64,000 bases of DNA from an uncultured Methanolobus sp. (GCF_963665675.1 NZ_OY762426.1:1178001-1242000); one strand, 5' to 3'. Counted from the stretch's first letter, positions 7,602 through 17,119 are shown. Notes: generated by a model from the sequence alone, not told the origin. Made by a program: numbers and translations.

Positions 7602-8966
7602 TCACTCACTGGCAATTGTAGTTATACTGTAATCAAAATTGTCTGTATTGTGTGAAAGGATACTTAGCTCACATTCACCTGAAACACCGACAGCTTCGTA
7701 AATTTCAGTATAGGTTGTGGAATATTCCTGATACCCGGATGAAGACGTAATAGCTGGATAAGAAGAAAGAACCATATTATTATTTCCAAAGTTTACTGAT
7801 CCACTGGATACAGTATTTATGAGTTTGAGTTCTATTTCTTTGCCATCGTCATTTAATACCACATCAAAAGACGGGACTGGTTTACCTGAAACTGTGGAAT
7901 AATCCGAATATGAATATTGGTCTGCTGAGAGTTCTATCATGACAGTAGAGTCCCCATTCACCGAAAATTGCATGACAAGCGGTTCAGATGGCTGTTCCCA
8001 TATATCCAGATAGAAGTTAACCTGGTTTTCCCATTCATCAAGAGCAGGGTCATCAATACCAAGATCAATAGTTGTACTGTAGCTTCCAGCGGTACCTTCC
8101 GGTATCTTCACATGAACATTCACAACTGCTGTTTCACCGGCTTTAACCTCTTTAGGAGCATCAATTACAATTGAATCTTTTCCAATCACCTTTTCATAGT
8201 ATGCTCTTGAAGAATCATAGTATGAGATTTCAGGATATAATTCACCTGACATAAGTTCAGGGTCTATGGAAATATCCTCATCACCCGTGTTAACAAGCTT
8301 TATGCTGTAATCGTATTCTTCTCCGGCCTGTACCCTGCCATTAATGTAATTGGTGGATACCTGGACAGTAGGAGGAATCCAGACCTCTACTGACAGGTCC
8401 AGAGAGTTGCCGTAATAGACCGAGGATATTTTTGAATTGGCCACATCAAACACAGAGTCATCAGCATCCTTGGTATCATCGATTATAACTGAGCGGTCAA
8501 AGACCACATTTGCATAATAGTGTCCCAGTTCTGCATCATCGGGAATAACCACTTCAACTGTGAACTCTTCTTTATCACCGGGCTGCAATACTACGTCTGA
8601 AGGTGTTACTGTCACCCAGTCCTCTTCAAGGTAATTCTCAGAATACGGTTGCAGTATCATTACAGGATCAATTGTGATGTCTTCATCACCGCGGTTGGAG
8701 ATGGTTACTATTGCAGAACCTGTTTCACCGGGTTGCAACTGAAGATGGGCATATGATGGTTTCACCTGTAAACTTCCATATCCCATATCAGGAATGATGA
8801 TAGCTTCGGTATCGACAGCGATTTCTGCGTACGATGCTGAAACCACTGATTTAGTTGAGATCAGTGGTTCCATAATAGGGGATGTTTTTTCCGCCATTGC
8901 CCCTGAGGCAACGACGGCGCTGACAAGTAACATCCCCAACATTATGTAGAGTGGAGTGATTTTCAT
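7602..8966 (-). CDS. Exported protein with repeated Ig-like (NEW3/COG1470-type) domains
   Basis: The protein has 454 residues with a clear signal peptide, MKITPLYIMLGMLLVSAVVASGAMA, probably cut after Ala-Met-Ala. Two beta-rich domains follow. Each contains a 'GD-EDI-TIDP' segment (about residues 93-100 and 225-232) and a proline-rich 'V-PGE/AGETA...VTV-IP-G...G-Y' stretch, as in extracytoplasmic Ig-like domains. The C-terminal part is Ser/Tyr-rich, and no membrane anchor is seen. It is likely secreted or loosely cell-surface attached. The gene is divergent from the SdrD-like surface protein, so the two may share an intergenic control region. Confidence 0.75.
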   Translation of the reverse strand: MKITPLYIMLGMLLVSAVVASGAMAEKTSPIMEPLISTKSVVSASYAEIAVDTEAIIIPDMGYGSLQVKPSYAHLQLQPGETGSAIVTISNRGDEDITIDPVMILQPYSENYLEEDWVTVTPSDVVLQPGDKEEFTVEVVIPDDAELGHYYANVVFDRSVIIDDTKDADDSVFDVANSKISSVYYGNSLDLSVEVWIPPTVQVSTNYINGRVQAGEEYDYSIKLVNTGDEDISIDPELMSGELYPEISYYDSSRAYYEKVIGKDSIVIDAPKEVKAGETAVVNVHVKIPEGTAGSYSTTIDLGIDDPALDEWENQVNFYLDIWEQPSEPLVMQFSVNGDSTVMIELSADQYSYSDYSTVSGKPVPSFDVVLNDDGKEIELKLINTVSSGSVNFGNNNMVLSSYPAITSSSGYQEYSTTYTEIYEAVGVSGECELSILSHNTDNFDYSITTIASE

Positions 8967-9219
8967 TTAAACATACTTCCTCTTTGGTTTTCATTTTAGA
9001 GATAGTATGAGGACATATTAATTAATTGTCTAAACTTCAAATTGACTTGTAGCTATAAATGTCATCAGCATCTGAAATCAAATTTTGATCGACTCGGGAA
9101 AAATCTGTTCCCGAAACCACTATGTGTATAATTATCCTACAGACTTAATTAAAAAGTTTTATATTGTAGTATTCATAAGAGCAAAGCTAATAGTATACTC
9201 TATCATGGTGGTGGTATAT

Positions 9220-10128
9220 ATGTTAAAAGAACTAAAAAATAAGAACTTTGTATTTAATATTGCTAAAGTTGCAATAATATTGACTGTAGCATTCATTGCA
9301 TTGTCTACACAAGCTTCTGCATGTCATGTAAATATCGGTGATAAAGTCTGGAATGACCTTGATAAAAATGGGGTGCAAGATTGGGACTACGCTAATCATT
9401 GTTTCAAAGAGCCAGGAATGGCAAATGTTATTGTAGAGCTGTATAAATGTGACGATACTCTCCTAAAAAGCACAACAACAAACTCAGATGGATATTACAA
9501 GTTTAGAAGAGTAGAGAAAGATGACTACTATATCAAATTTATACTTCCTGAAGATTATGTATTCAGTCCAAAGGACCAGACAGATTGCAAGTGGGATAGT
9601 GATGCTAACCCGACGGACGGAAAGACAGACTGCATACATTTAACTTACGATATGTGTACAGTGGATGCAGGAATGTACTATAGTCCCGCTCCTAAACCAG
9701 CCAGTGTAGGCAATTATGTATGGGAAGATGATGGTGATGGTATACAGGAAACAGGCGAGCTTGGAATCGAAGGTGTCACCGTAGAATTGTATTATTGCAA
9801 TGATACCTACGTTAACTCCACGTCGACTAACAGTACTGGATTCTATGAATTTACAGACCTAGACCCTGGTTGCTATTACTTAGTATTTAAGAATCCGGCA
9901 GGATATGTTTTCAGCCCTCTGAATGCGGCAAATGATGACCAAGACAGTGATGCAAATCAAGGTAATGGAGAAACTGAAACCTTCGATCTTGATGCTGGAG
10001 TCTATTACGATACAGTAGATGCGGGCCTTCACAAAACTGATCAGGAAATCCCAGAATTCCCAACAGTAGCAATCCCAATGGTTGCAATTATGGGACTTGC
10101 ATTTGTCTTCGGACGCAGGAAGGAGTAA
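9220..10128 (+). CDS. Surface protein with two SdrD B-like domains and PEF-CTERM anchor
   Basis: From ATG 9220 the product is about 302 residues. A signal peptide (VAIILTVAFIALSTQASA) is followed by two Cna-B/SdrD B-like domains, each starting IGDKVWNDLDKNGVQ or VGNYVWEDDGDGIQ and containing GVTVELY and TNS-GFYEF segments. The C terminus reads IPEFPTVAIPM, a hydrophobic helix, then GRRKE: a PEF-CTERM signal processed by an archaeosortase. The frame is open further upstream. I prefer 9220 because GGTGGTGG precedes it by a few bases and the leader then has normal length; 9205 is the alternative. Prealbumin-like repeats suggest a structural or adhesive surface role. Confidence 0.82.
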   Translation: MLKELKNKNFVFNIAKVAIILTVAFIALSTQASACHVNIGDKVWNDLDKNGVQDWDYANHCFKEPGMANVIVELYKCDDTLLKSTTTNSDGYYKFRRVEKDDYYIKFILPEDYVFSPKDQTDCKWDSDANPTDGKTDCIHLTYDMCTVDAGMYYSPAPKPASVGNYVWEDDGDGIQETGELGIEGVTVELYYCNDTYVNSTSTNSTGFYEFTDLDPGCYYLVFKNPAGYVFSPLNAANDDQDSDANQGNGETETFDLDAGVYYDTVDAGLHKTDQEIPEFPTVAIPMVAIMGLAFVFGRRKE

Positions 10129-10209
10129 TTTTTACTTATTCCTTTCTCTTTTTTGTTTCCACTCTAATCTATAGCAGGATATTTATACTTTTGATCTTGA
10201 CATAAAACC

Positions 10210-10500
10210 ATGCAGGAAAAAAGATATCCAAAAGGCCATTTTATGGCGACAGGTATTGCCATAGGTCTCCCGCTGGGAATTCCAATAGGTATCGCATTGG
10301 GGATTCTTGCATTCGGGCCGGTCATTGGAATAGTCCTTGGGATCGGACTGGGAATTTATATGGAAAAAAAGTACAATCCTGACCCTTTGATACTGTCACC
10401 TGAAGAAGAAACACAAAGAAGAAAGGATATAATATTACCAGGCGTTATTTTCCTGCTTGGAATAATTGCTTTTATTGCTTTGTTACTTATGACCAATTGA
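10210..10500 (+). CDS. Small Gly-rich membrane protein
   Basis: This is a 96-residue protein with two or three hydrophobic segments. The first is a glycine-zipper-like stretch (GIPIGIALGILAFG...GIVLGIGLGIY) and the last is at the C terminus (VIFLLGIIAFIALLLM). A charged loop with EEETQRRKD lies between. The family is uncharacterised. ATG at 10210 follows a TATA-like TATTTATACTTT about 30 bp upstream, consistent with a nearly leaderless transcript. Confidence 0.65.
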   Translation: MQEKRYPKGHFMATGIAIGLPLGIPIGIALGILAFGPVIGIVLGIGLGIYMEKKYNPDPLILSPEEETQRRKDIILPGVIFLLGIIAFIALLLMTN

Positions 10501-10610
10501 GATAAGGTTAGTAAATATTGGTGACTTATAAGCGACAACTAAGATTCAATATCACTATAATTGGGGTAATCCAAAAAAAAGAAAATAACCAAAGAGATAA
10601 GAACGAATGA

Positions 10611-11501
10611 TCAAAAAGCAAAGGTTTGTCTGTTCAGATAATACTTTGCACCTCTGCACGACGTCCTTGCCTTCTTTTTGGACTGGGATTTCTTACCCTT
10701 AGCTTTTACCAGACTTGATTGTTTTGTATTGCTGTTTTTATTACTATTTTTCTTATTGCGGATATCGAACTTCACCTTTTTAATTGCCAGATCAATTGCC
10801 AGTCCCCTGAGCATCCAGCAAAGAGCCTGCGCTTGATAATATTTGTTCTTATCACGCTTTCCAGGGAATGTTTCAATTACAATTTTTGTAGCTTTCTTTC
10901 CTGCCATTTTCTGGAGCTCAAAAAGGTCTTTGCCTGAAAGTACATCCCCGGACGATACATGAAGACGTTTATACATTGCATTTGTCGGAAAAGGAGTGGC
11001 ATTCATTGCAGCGATTTTTTTTCTAAGTTTGCCGATAGCAGGAGAATTCCGTACATCAATCAGGAATTCACGGTCATTCGGATATTCTATCCTTATTTTA
11101 TGTTTGGTCTTAGAGAGCCTGTCAGCCTGCTTGTTCTGCATTCGTGGAACCCAGCGGAAATGAATATCAAGCTCATACTCCCTGATTATGTTGGTAATAT
11201 CCTGATGGATGTTCCAGATATCATCATCCATTATGGGATAGATACCACGCATCTGATAAATCACCGTCTGACTGTCTCCCATTACTGTCAGCGGACCCTG
11301 ACCATCAGCTTTGACATATTCAAGCATGCCTTTTTTAAGAGCAAGATATTCTGCAAAAAGAGCGTTGTTGCTGGCCCCTTTCTCAAGGCGGTCGTTTCCG
11401 AGTATTGAGAATGAGTTGTTTTGCAAGGTCACAACCCAACCTAACCCCATGCATCCTCCCGGATTAGGTGTGCATGAGCCGTCGAAGGTTATTGCATCCA
11501 T
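10611..11501 (-). CDS. RNase H-like (RNase HI superfamily) protein
   Basis: The N-terminal 135 residues form a type 1 RNase H domain. The expected acidic residues are present: Asp in FDGSCTPNPGG (residue 7), Glu in LFAEYLAL (about 51), Asp in VMGDSQTV (about 75) and Asp in NKQADRLSK. The enzyme would cut RNA in RNA-DNA hybrids. The remaining 160 residues are an extension not found in minimal RNase HI, ending in a Lys/Ser-rich tail (KGKKSQSKKKARTS) that could bind nucleic acid. It is a single gene on the reverse strand. The family role in archaea is not settled. Confidence 0.82.
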   Translation of the reverse strand: MDAITFDGSCTPNPGGCMGLGWVVTLQNNSFSILGNDRLEKGASNNALFAEYLALKKGMLEYVKADGQGPLTVMGDSQTVIYQMRGIYPIMDDDIWNIHQDITNIIREYELDIHFRWVPRMQNKQADRLSKTKHKIRIEYPNDREFLIDVRNSPAIGKLRKKIAAMNATPFPTNAMYKRLHVSSGDVLSGKDLFELQKMAGKKATKIVIETFPGKRDKNKYYQAQALCWMLRGLAIDLAIKKVKFDIRNKKNSNKNSNTKQSSLVKAKGKKSQSKKKARTSCRGAKYYLNRQTFAF

Positions 11502-11669
11502 GTTTATCGTACTGTTAGAATGTATCTTCAGTCGTACACAGGAACTTTCCCTTGCAAATTAATATTATCTCAAAAATATATAACTGTGTTCCAGGTAAAG
11601 TATTGAGGAATATATAGACGATAAAATGATGGAACAAAATGATTGGATGAATATGACGTTATATCTTAG

Positions 11670-12473
11670 TCAGCAAAATGCCAGAAAAGTTATTTCTGTG
11701 ATCTTGTCCACCAATTCCCTGACTTCTTCTTCATGCACTTCTTCATCTGCATTCAGGCATTTTCCCCCCAGAGACACAAGATGCTCTATTGTTCTGATCA
11801 TTTCCAGATCAAATTCATGGACCCTGCCGGATTCGTGAAGCTTCTGAACTATTTCAAGTATAGAATCTTCATCCTCCGATTCAATATCATTTTCTTCGCA
11901 CAATGCATGCAGGTATATTTCAAGAGCATTGACCGCGGAAACACCGGCCAAGTTGAATGAATCCTGCTGATACAGCATTTCAGCATATTCAAGTTCTAAA
12001 TTCACAATCTCTGCTGTTGCCTGCCTTTTTTGAATATTGATTGATGAAACCACGTGTGGCTTTATTGAATGAAGAATGCTTACCTGAGAATCAAAACAGG
12101 CAATAAATTCCTTTTTCAGATATTTCCTTTCGTTGGATTTCCTGACGGAATCTTCCAGATTGACCAGGTTTATTATCCTTTCATAAAAACCTGCAAAGGA
12201 TTCGTATTTGTCATTCCTTACCTGCCCTGCGTATTTCTGAACAAATTGTTTGCAGTCTTCATACCATAAATTGTATCTTTCAAGGAGAGTGCTTTGCAAA
12301 AGCTCATTTTTGGAGTTTATCGCGCAAATACTGTATACGGTGTTTTGCAGACCTGTTGAGCCGTCATCGATGCGTATAATTCTTCTTTGTGTGGTTCCGT
12401 CCAGGAGATCCATATACATTTTTTCAATTTTTTCGGCCTCTTTGATATATGCGTCAATATCCGGACTTTCCAT
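11670..12473 (-). CDS. Uncharacterised helical protein, possibly HEPN-like C-terminal domain
   Basis: The product is 267 soluble, mostly helical residues. The C-terminal 90 residues have the pattern of a HEPN-type bundle: an AGVSAVNALEIYLHALCEEN helix, a linker, a short LHESGRVHEFDLEMIRTIEHLV helix, then a final helix (EVRELVDKITEI). The catalytic R-x4-6-H of HEPN RNases is not evident, so an RNase role cannot be claimed. The N-terminal half contains RRIIRIDDGSTG. No operon partner is adjacent. I do not recognise the family, and the HEPN resemblance is a weak inference. Confidence 0.6.
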   Translation of the reverse strand: MESPDIDAYIKEAEKIEKMYMDLLDGTTQRRIIRIDDGSTGLQNTVYSICAINSKNELLQSTLLERYNLWYEDCKQFVQKYAGQVRNDKYESFAGFYERIINLVNLEDSVRKSNERKYLKKEFIACFDSQVSILHSIKPHVVSSINIQKRQATAEIVNLELEYAEMLYQQDSFNLAGVSAVNALEIYLHALCEENDIESEDEDSILEIVQKLHESGRVHEFDLEMIRTIEHLVSLGGKCLNADEEVHEEEVRELVDKITEITFLAFC

Positions 12474-12676
12474 AATAAGAGAATAAGAAAAATCGTATAT
12501 AAATGAACGCTGGCAGATGTTATATTGTTAGCGCGCATCAAATACACAAATCACAAAGTCTGTTCAGAAGCTCAAATAGCTTCTTTTTGTGAACTGAAAT
12601 CGGAAAAGTCAGGTAGATGATTAGAATTTAATTATGGATGCGGCAGATAGTTGGATTTTTAAATTTTGCTCCGGTT

Positions 12677-13549
12677 TTATTTTTGCTTATGACAATCGTT
12701 AGAGATCAGTCCAATGGTCATGGGAACGAATATCCCAAAGAAGTAACCTGTGTAGTGGCCAACTGAATTTACGTAGGCTCCATTCTGCATGACCTCCTGT
12801 GGCACCAGGTCGGGGAGGATGAACAGGAAATTGATGGCGGCCAAAAATACCATTAGAAGATAGGTTTTCTGGAGATGAGGAATTCTTTCCAGCCATCTCC
12901 TGATATCAAAGCGTATCTGGATTACTTCGATTATGACATCTTTTTGCATGAAAACCAGTATCAAAGCAAATGTTATTATGAGTGAGTACTGGAAAGCCTC
13001 TGAGGGTATATTTTCAAGAACCAACAAGAGATTCATTATGACTATCAGGAGCAGGAATGTAAGATTCATGTGCCTGCAACAGAATTTATGCAGGAATTTG
13101 TAGATGGCATAAGACAGGTAGCCAAACATAGAACTGACGATTCCTGAAAATCCCTGATATGTTGTCTGAAGGCCGACCATTTCCAGAGATACTGCAGATA
13201 TTATCCATGGCAGTAGCAGGAACATGAACATAGAATATAAACGGAAACTTCGCCTGTTGGTCTCAAAGTTAAATATCAGAAAACATGCTACCAGATAAGA
13301 GAACAGGTTCCCCAGAAAGTGCGGCAAACTGCTGTGTGTATAGTTTGACAGGAATAACGAGTATGCCGTTATTTCACCGGGAGTCAATATGAAATATGTA
13401 TCTTTTATCCCAGCCGGAAGATCAAATATGATTACAAGCAGAGCCGGTACTAATAGAAAATAAAACACCCAGTCACTCATTTTCCAGTGTGCTGCAAACA
13501 GATGTGTTGAAAACAAAGGCTCAACACGGCATTTGATTTGTTTTAACAT
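12677..13549 (-). CDS. Rhomboid-family intramembrane protein
   Basis: The protein has six or seven hydrophobic segments in about 290 residues. Rhomboid features are visible: HSSLPHFLGN in the second segment (the conserved His/Asn region), QGFSGIVSSMFGY carrying the Gly-x-Ser-Gly nucleophile, and SVGHYTGYFFG carrying the catalytic His with a GxxxG packing face. It is therefore probably an active intramembrane serine protease. Extra segments follow the Ser helix, as in several archaeal homologues. The frame is open to an ATG at 13612. I chose the later ATG at 13549 because the upstream residues add only a basic, non-conserved-looking stretch. Confidence 0.75.
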   Translation of the reverse strand: MLKQIKCRVEPLFSTHLFAAHWKMSDWVFYFLLVPALLVIIFDLPAGIKDTYFILTPGEITAYSLFLSNYTHSSLPHFLGNLFSYLVACFLIFNFETNRRSFRLYSMFMFLLLPWIISAVSLEMVGLQTTYQGFSGIVSSMFGYLSYAIYKFLHKFCCRHMNLTFLLLIVIMNLLLVLENIPSEAFQYSLIITFALILVFMQKDVIIEVIQIRFDIRRWLERIPHLQKTYLLMVFLAAINFLFILPDLVPQEVMQNGAYVNSVGHYTGYFFGIFVPMTIGLISNDCHKQK

Positions 13550-13788
13550 TGTAAAATCTATTGTGAGTTGAAGATAGATATGTTTTTGGGAACGAGGAAA
13601 TAATTGAATCAATAATGAATATAGGGTCCTTTAGAACTGACACTCAAATAAAGGGAGTACATACCTTATTTGTCATTGCAAATATGCTGTAAGTGCTCCC
13701 CCACAAAAAGTACATTTTTAAAGCTGCTTAATTTTCAAAATAAAGACTATTTATATTTGAATTGGAAAATAAAGTGCCAATTTCCCTT

Positions 13789-13796
13789 AAATTCAT
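13789..13796. repeat. IS66 target-site duplication, left copy (AAATTCAT)
   Basis: AAATTCAT directly abuts the left terminal inverted repeat. The identical octamer at 15398-15405 abuts the right end. Eight base pairs is the duplication length expected for IS66-family insertion. Confidence 0.95.
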
Positions 13797-15397
13797 GTAA
13801 CTATTCAGCCTATCTCATTTCCACCAGGCTGCTTTCTCTATTTACGCTCAATTCTGCAATAAATAAACAAGTGGATTCCCATTGAATATTTCACTAATCG
13901 AGTCTATAACCGATAGAGATTTCTTGTTCACAGTAGAAACGTATCCTCTAATGCGGCAGAAATTTCTAGCCCCTTGTTCACTACGGAAAGTACCTGATAT
14001 CTTCTGCTGTACCTTCGTCATTCTGATATCTCTTTCCGCCTGATTGTTATCAAACGAAACGTCCGGGTCGTACATAAACCGCAAGATATCCTCCTTAAAC
14101 CTTATGAACCGATCCAGCAGGTTCTTTGCTGCAGTTTGCTTCTTACGTCCTCGTTTTTTAGACTGCACATCTGATTCCGGATCAGGAGGAATTTCGTTCA
14201 TTCCATAACAGGTAATGTGATCATAATCCTCACTGAACTTTTGAATTAGTTCAGTATCTAAAAGACCATTATCTACCTGGTGTTTGATGCACACCAACAG
14301 ATCACTCATTAGCTTTGGCCACTCTTGAACACTGTTTTCAGCAACTCCGGTTAACTCTCTTAACAGATGTGCATTACATAATGAATGCTGGCAATCATAT
14401 TTGTAGTACGGTTTCCAGAAATCATGTGTTGCAACACCAGTATAACCTGGCAGGATACCCATGGAGTCCATTGCTTGCGACCCTCTTTTTTTATGTACAA
14501 AATAATATGTGAGGTTCTTAGTACCTGCTACATGAAGCCAATTACGGGATGCGTTTATTCTTAAACCTGTTTCATCCAGGTTGATAGCATGAGATTGCTT
14601 CAGGAGATATCTCACTCCGCTTTCAAATGCTTCAAGTTTATCATAGCAATTGCGTTCGATGTTCACTATTGTAGCAGGACTGATCCTGCATCCTAAAATA
14701 TCAGAGAACAATTTGACAACACGCTGATAGGGAAGTAGCTGGTTAGTGTGCAAATAAACTGCAAAGGACCTAACTCGATGACCATATTGAGTTGGCTGAG
14801 TTACACCATCCGGAAAAACTGCTTTGTTCATATGAGAACATTCAGGACATTTTTTTATCTCACAGCGATGTTCAATGCACTTGATGGTTATTAGAGGAAT
14901 GTCAAAGACCTGTCTTCTTTCATAATCAGGGGACACAGAAACTAACGATCCCCCACACTTGATGCATTTGTCTATATGATGAACAACAAGTTCATCCGGT
15001 TCATCATTCATTCTCAGTGTAGTACCCGGATGACCATTTTGTCCACCAGCAGATCGATCACTCTTTTTTCTCTGAGCTTTAACCTTCGGTTTTTTCCGTG
15101 CATAAGAATCAGTAGAAGGTGGTTTGCTACTATTGCAACTATTCTTATCAAGCATTTCTTCCAGATGCTTGACACGTTCTTCAAGCTGTGCAATTTGGAG
15201 AGCTTGTTGTTCGATGATTCCAAGTAATCGAGTTACAAGTTCTATTACTGCTTCTGGACCAGCTTCATAAACCGCAAGTATTTCTTCTCGTTCCATTCGA
15301 ATCCCCTCAGATCAACAGAACTTTTATTATCAAAGTTAGAATGAAGTCATAGTATATTGATTTTTGCTTTATTGGAGAAGGAGGGCTGAATAGTTAC
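13797..15397 (-). mobile_element. Complete IS66-family insertion sequence (single-transposase type)
   Basis: The 1,601-bp element is bounded by inverted repeats beginning GTAACTATTCAGCC (13797-13810, and its complement at 15384-15397) and flanked by perfect 8-bp duplications. It carries only a tnpC-like transposase, without tnpA/tnpB, which is the ISBst12-like subgroup arrangement. Intact ends, ORF and duplications indicate a recent and possibly still active insertion. It landed in AT-rich non-coding DNA and breaks no gene I can see. Confidence 0.95.
13848..15296 (-). CDS. tnpC: IS66-family transposase (TnpC-like)
   Basis: The product has 482 residues. An N-terminal coiled coil (IEQQALQIAQLEERVKHLEE) is followed by the IS66 hallmark NSCNSSKPPSTDS and a basic, Gly-rich linker (GGQNGHPG). 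A zinc-ribbon-like segment (CIKCGGSL, CPEC) comes next, then the DDE catalytic core with NLDETGLRI, ATHDFWKPYY, HSLCNAHLLREL and the final FDNNQAERDIRM motif containing the catalytic Glu. No frameshift or internal stop is present, so the enzyme should be functional. It fills most of the IS element. Confidence 0.95.
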   Translation of the reverse strand: MEREEILAVYEAGPEAVIELVTRLLGIIEQQALQIAQLEERVKHLEEMLDKNSCNSSKPPSTDSYARKKPKVKAQRKKSDRSAGGQNGHPGTTLRMNDEPDELVVHHIDKCIKCGGSLVSVSPDYERRQVFDIPLITIKCIEHRCEIKKCPECSHMNKAVFPDGVTQPTQYGHRVRSFAVYLHTNQLLPYQRVVKLFSDILGCRISPATIVNIERNCYDKLEAFESGVRYLLKQSHAINLDETGLRINASRNWLHVAGTKNLTYYFVHKKRGSQAMDSMGILPGYTGVATHDFWKPYYKYDCQHSLCNAHLLRELTGVAENSVQEWPKLMSDLLVCIKHQVDNGLLDTELIQKFSEDYDHITCYGMNEIPPDPESDVQSKKRGRKKQTAAKNLLDRFIRFKEDILRFMYDPDVSFDNNQAERDIRMTKVQQKISGTFRSEQGARNFCRIRGYVSTVNKKSLSVIDSISEIFNGNPLVYLLQN

Positions 15398-15405
15398 AAA
15401 TTCAT
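15398..15405. repeat. IS66 target-site duplication, right copy (AAATTCAT)
   Basis: AAATTCAT immediately follows the right inverted repeat and is identical to the octamer at 13789-13796. Confidence 0.95.
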
Positions 15406-15643
15406 TCCATATTATAAGTTTTATAAGACCGTCTATTGATTGCGTTTTCATAAAAATAAAAAAGTATGAGAATAAAGGGCTATTAAACTTTTAATGCCAT
15501 AATGATTCATTATTATAGTACAATTTATTAAATAAACGGATTAAATTATGTACTTTAGTTAGGGGAGTTTAAATAAATACTGATATAAAGAAAATAAGGA
15601 TTGTTATAACTGGAAATGAATGTCATTTTGAAAGGGGCCTATA

Positions 15644-15709
15644 ATGAATAGTGATGTATTTTCTGTAGCTTACAGAACTATTGTTGACAGACATAATAAA
15701 TTACGTTAA
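15644..15709 (+). CDS. Possible 21-residue micro-ORF
   Basis: ATG at 15644 follows AAAGGGG with good spacing, and the frame encodes a 21-residue peptide (MNSDVFSVAYRTIVDRHNKLR). Its stop overlaps the end of the convergent fic gene. The rest of 15406-15643 is AT-rich with no other gene. Chance occurrence is quite possible at this length. Confidence 0.2.
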   Translation: MNSDVFSVAYRTIVDRHNKLR

Positions 15710-17026
15710 TTGTTGAAGTATATCGTTAAACTCGTTTGAGCGATAAAATAACATTTTTTTCTTGTCAACTTTGTTTCTTTCCAACAAACCCAGTTCCTCT
15801 AAACCCATTATATCAGTTCTGGCAGTCTGATAAACTATAGACAACCTGTTTTCTATTTCCTTTATAGTAAAGGTCATTTTAGGATCATCAAGTAACCACT
15901 TTAAAATGTAAGATTGTCTTTCATTGATTCCAGGTATCTTCTTAAGATCGTACAGTTGTTTCTTTTCTTCTATTTTCTTTGAGATATACCCTTTTAAACT
16001 TTTGAATGCCTGATCCATGGTTTTCAATTGGTAATTTATGAAGTAAGTTACGTCATTCTCATCAAGTTCTGTATATAGATAAGCCTGAGAATATTGCCTG
16101 GGGGAATCCTTAATCATACGTGATATTGACATGTATTCTATTAACCAATAGTTTTTTGAAAGTAAGTACCAGTAGAATAATGCCCTTGCTGTTCTTCCGT
16201 TACCATCAACAAAAGGATGGATATATCCTATTAAGAAATGCAATATGCTTGCTTTAATTATAGGATGGATGAAATCATCGTCGGATTCTTTGTTGACAAA
16301 ATTACATATATCCTGCATAACCTGTGAAATATGAATATGCTTCAATGGAGTGTGTACTATTTCACCAGTCATGTTGTCAATTACATAAATGTCATCTGAT
16401 TTGCGAAATACACCTATGTGATCAGGATCATCCAGAGTGTTTTCAGTTATACAGCTATGAATATCCAGTATAGATTCAATAGTCAGTTTTTCGTTTTTCA
16501 TCGATGATAATTTTTTGATCGTTTTGTAGTTGTTGAAAATCATCTGCTCTGATTTGTCTTTTGGATTTCTTTCCTGCATCAGCATTTTTTTTGCTTCCTG
16601 CCGGGTAGTACTTGCACCTTCCAATTGACTCGACGCTATTGCTTCCTCCATTATCGAATTCATCAAATACTGCTGTTGATGGTCTTTTCCAATGATATTC
16701 TGGCTTTCAAGAGTGCCACCTAAATTCAAATCAAAATTATGCAGTTTTTGCTGAATATCAGGAGTTAAATAATAAGTAAGTTGAAATCCGGGAACATCAC
16801 TGATCTTTAATTGCTCCGAACCCAAATCCCTGCTCAATTTAAGCAATAACCATAGTTGCTCATGCGTGACAAAATCAGGAATTGGTTTGTGTTTAAATTC
16901 AGACCAATATAGATATCGATTGTTGTATTTTTTTGTAGCTGCGCTTACGTCATCATTATTAATGTAAGGCAGAATGCTCTGCAAAGACGGATCATTAAAT
17001 TCAGGAGGAGCTTCAGGAATCCTCAT
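15701..17026 (-). CDS. Fic-domain protein (self-inhibited class, with C-terminal winged helix)
   Basis: This 441-residue protein has the Fic motif HPFVDGNGRTAR at residues 270-281, with the His required for AMP transfer. An upstream inhibitory motif S-xxx-E-G lies at residues 132-137, marking a protein that blocks its own active site intramolecularly. The C-terminal 70 residues look like a winged helix (ERQSYILKWLLDDPKMTF..., TARTDIMGLEELGLL), so it may bind DNA. Fic enzymes usually AMPylate target proteins. It is a solitary gene with GAGGT before the ATG. Two near-identical palindromes lie just upstream and could be bound by its own winged helix. It lies in the accessory stretch between the IS element and the integrase. 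Confidence 0.9.
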   Translation of the reverse strand: MRIPEAPPEFNDPSLQSILPYINNDDVSAATKKYNNRYLYWSEFKHKPIPDFVTHEQLWLLLKLSRDLGSEQLKISDVPGFQLTYYLTPDIQQKLHNFDLNLGGTLESQNIIGKDHQQQYLMNSIMEEAIASSQLEGASTTRQEAKKMLMQERNPKDKSEQMIFNNYKTIKKLSSMKNEKLTIESILDIHSCITENTLDDPDHIGVFRKSDDIYVIDNMTGEIVHTPLKHIHISQVMQDICNFVNKESDDDFIHPIIKASILHFLIGYIHPFVDGNGRTARALFYWYLLSKNYWLIEYMSISRMIKDSPRQYSQAYLYTELDENDVTYFINYQLKTMDQAFKSLKGYISKKIEEKKQLYDLKKIPGINERQSYILKWLLDDPKMTFTIKEIENRLSIVYQTARTDIMGLEELGLLERNKVDKKKMLFYRSNEFNDILQQLT

Positions 17027-17043
17027 TATAAACCTCTGGATAG

Positions 17044-17074
17044 TAATTACTAATTTAGTACAAATTAGTAATTA
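17044..17074. promoter_or_regulatory. Palindrome 1 upstream of fic
   Basis: Arms TAATTACTAATTT (17044-17056) and AAATTAGTAATTA (17062-17074) are perfect complements around AGTAC. The palindrome begins 17 bp before the fic start codon. It is either an operator or a leader hairpin. The near-identical second copy 45 bp away favours a protein-binding site. Confidence 0.6.
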
Positions 17075-17088
17075 ATGGTAATTAAATC

Positions 17089-17119
17089 TAATTACTAATT
17101 TTAACAAAATTAGTAATTA
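17089..17119. promoter_or_regulatory. Palindrome 2 upstream of fic
   Basis: Arms TAATTACTAATTTT (17089-17102) and AAAATTAGTAATTA (17106-17119) are perfect complements around AAC. The arms repeat those of palindrome 1, and the centres are about 45 bp apart (roughly four helical turns). This fits cooperative binding by dimers on one face of the DNA. Confidence 0.6.
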
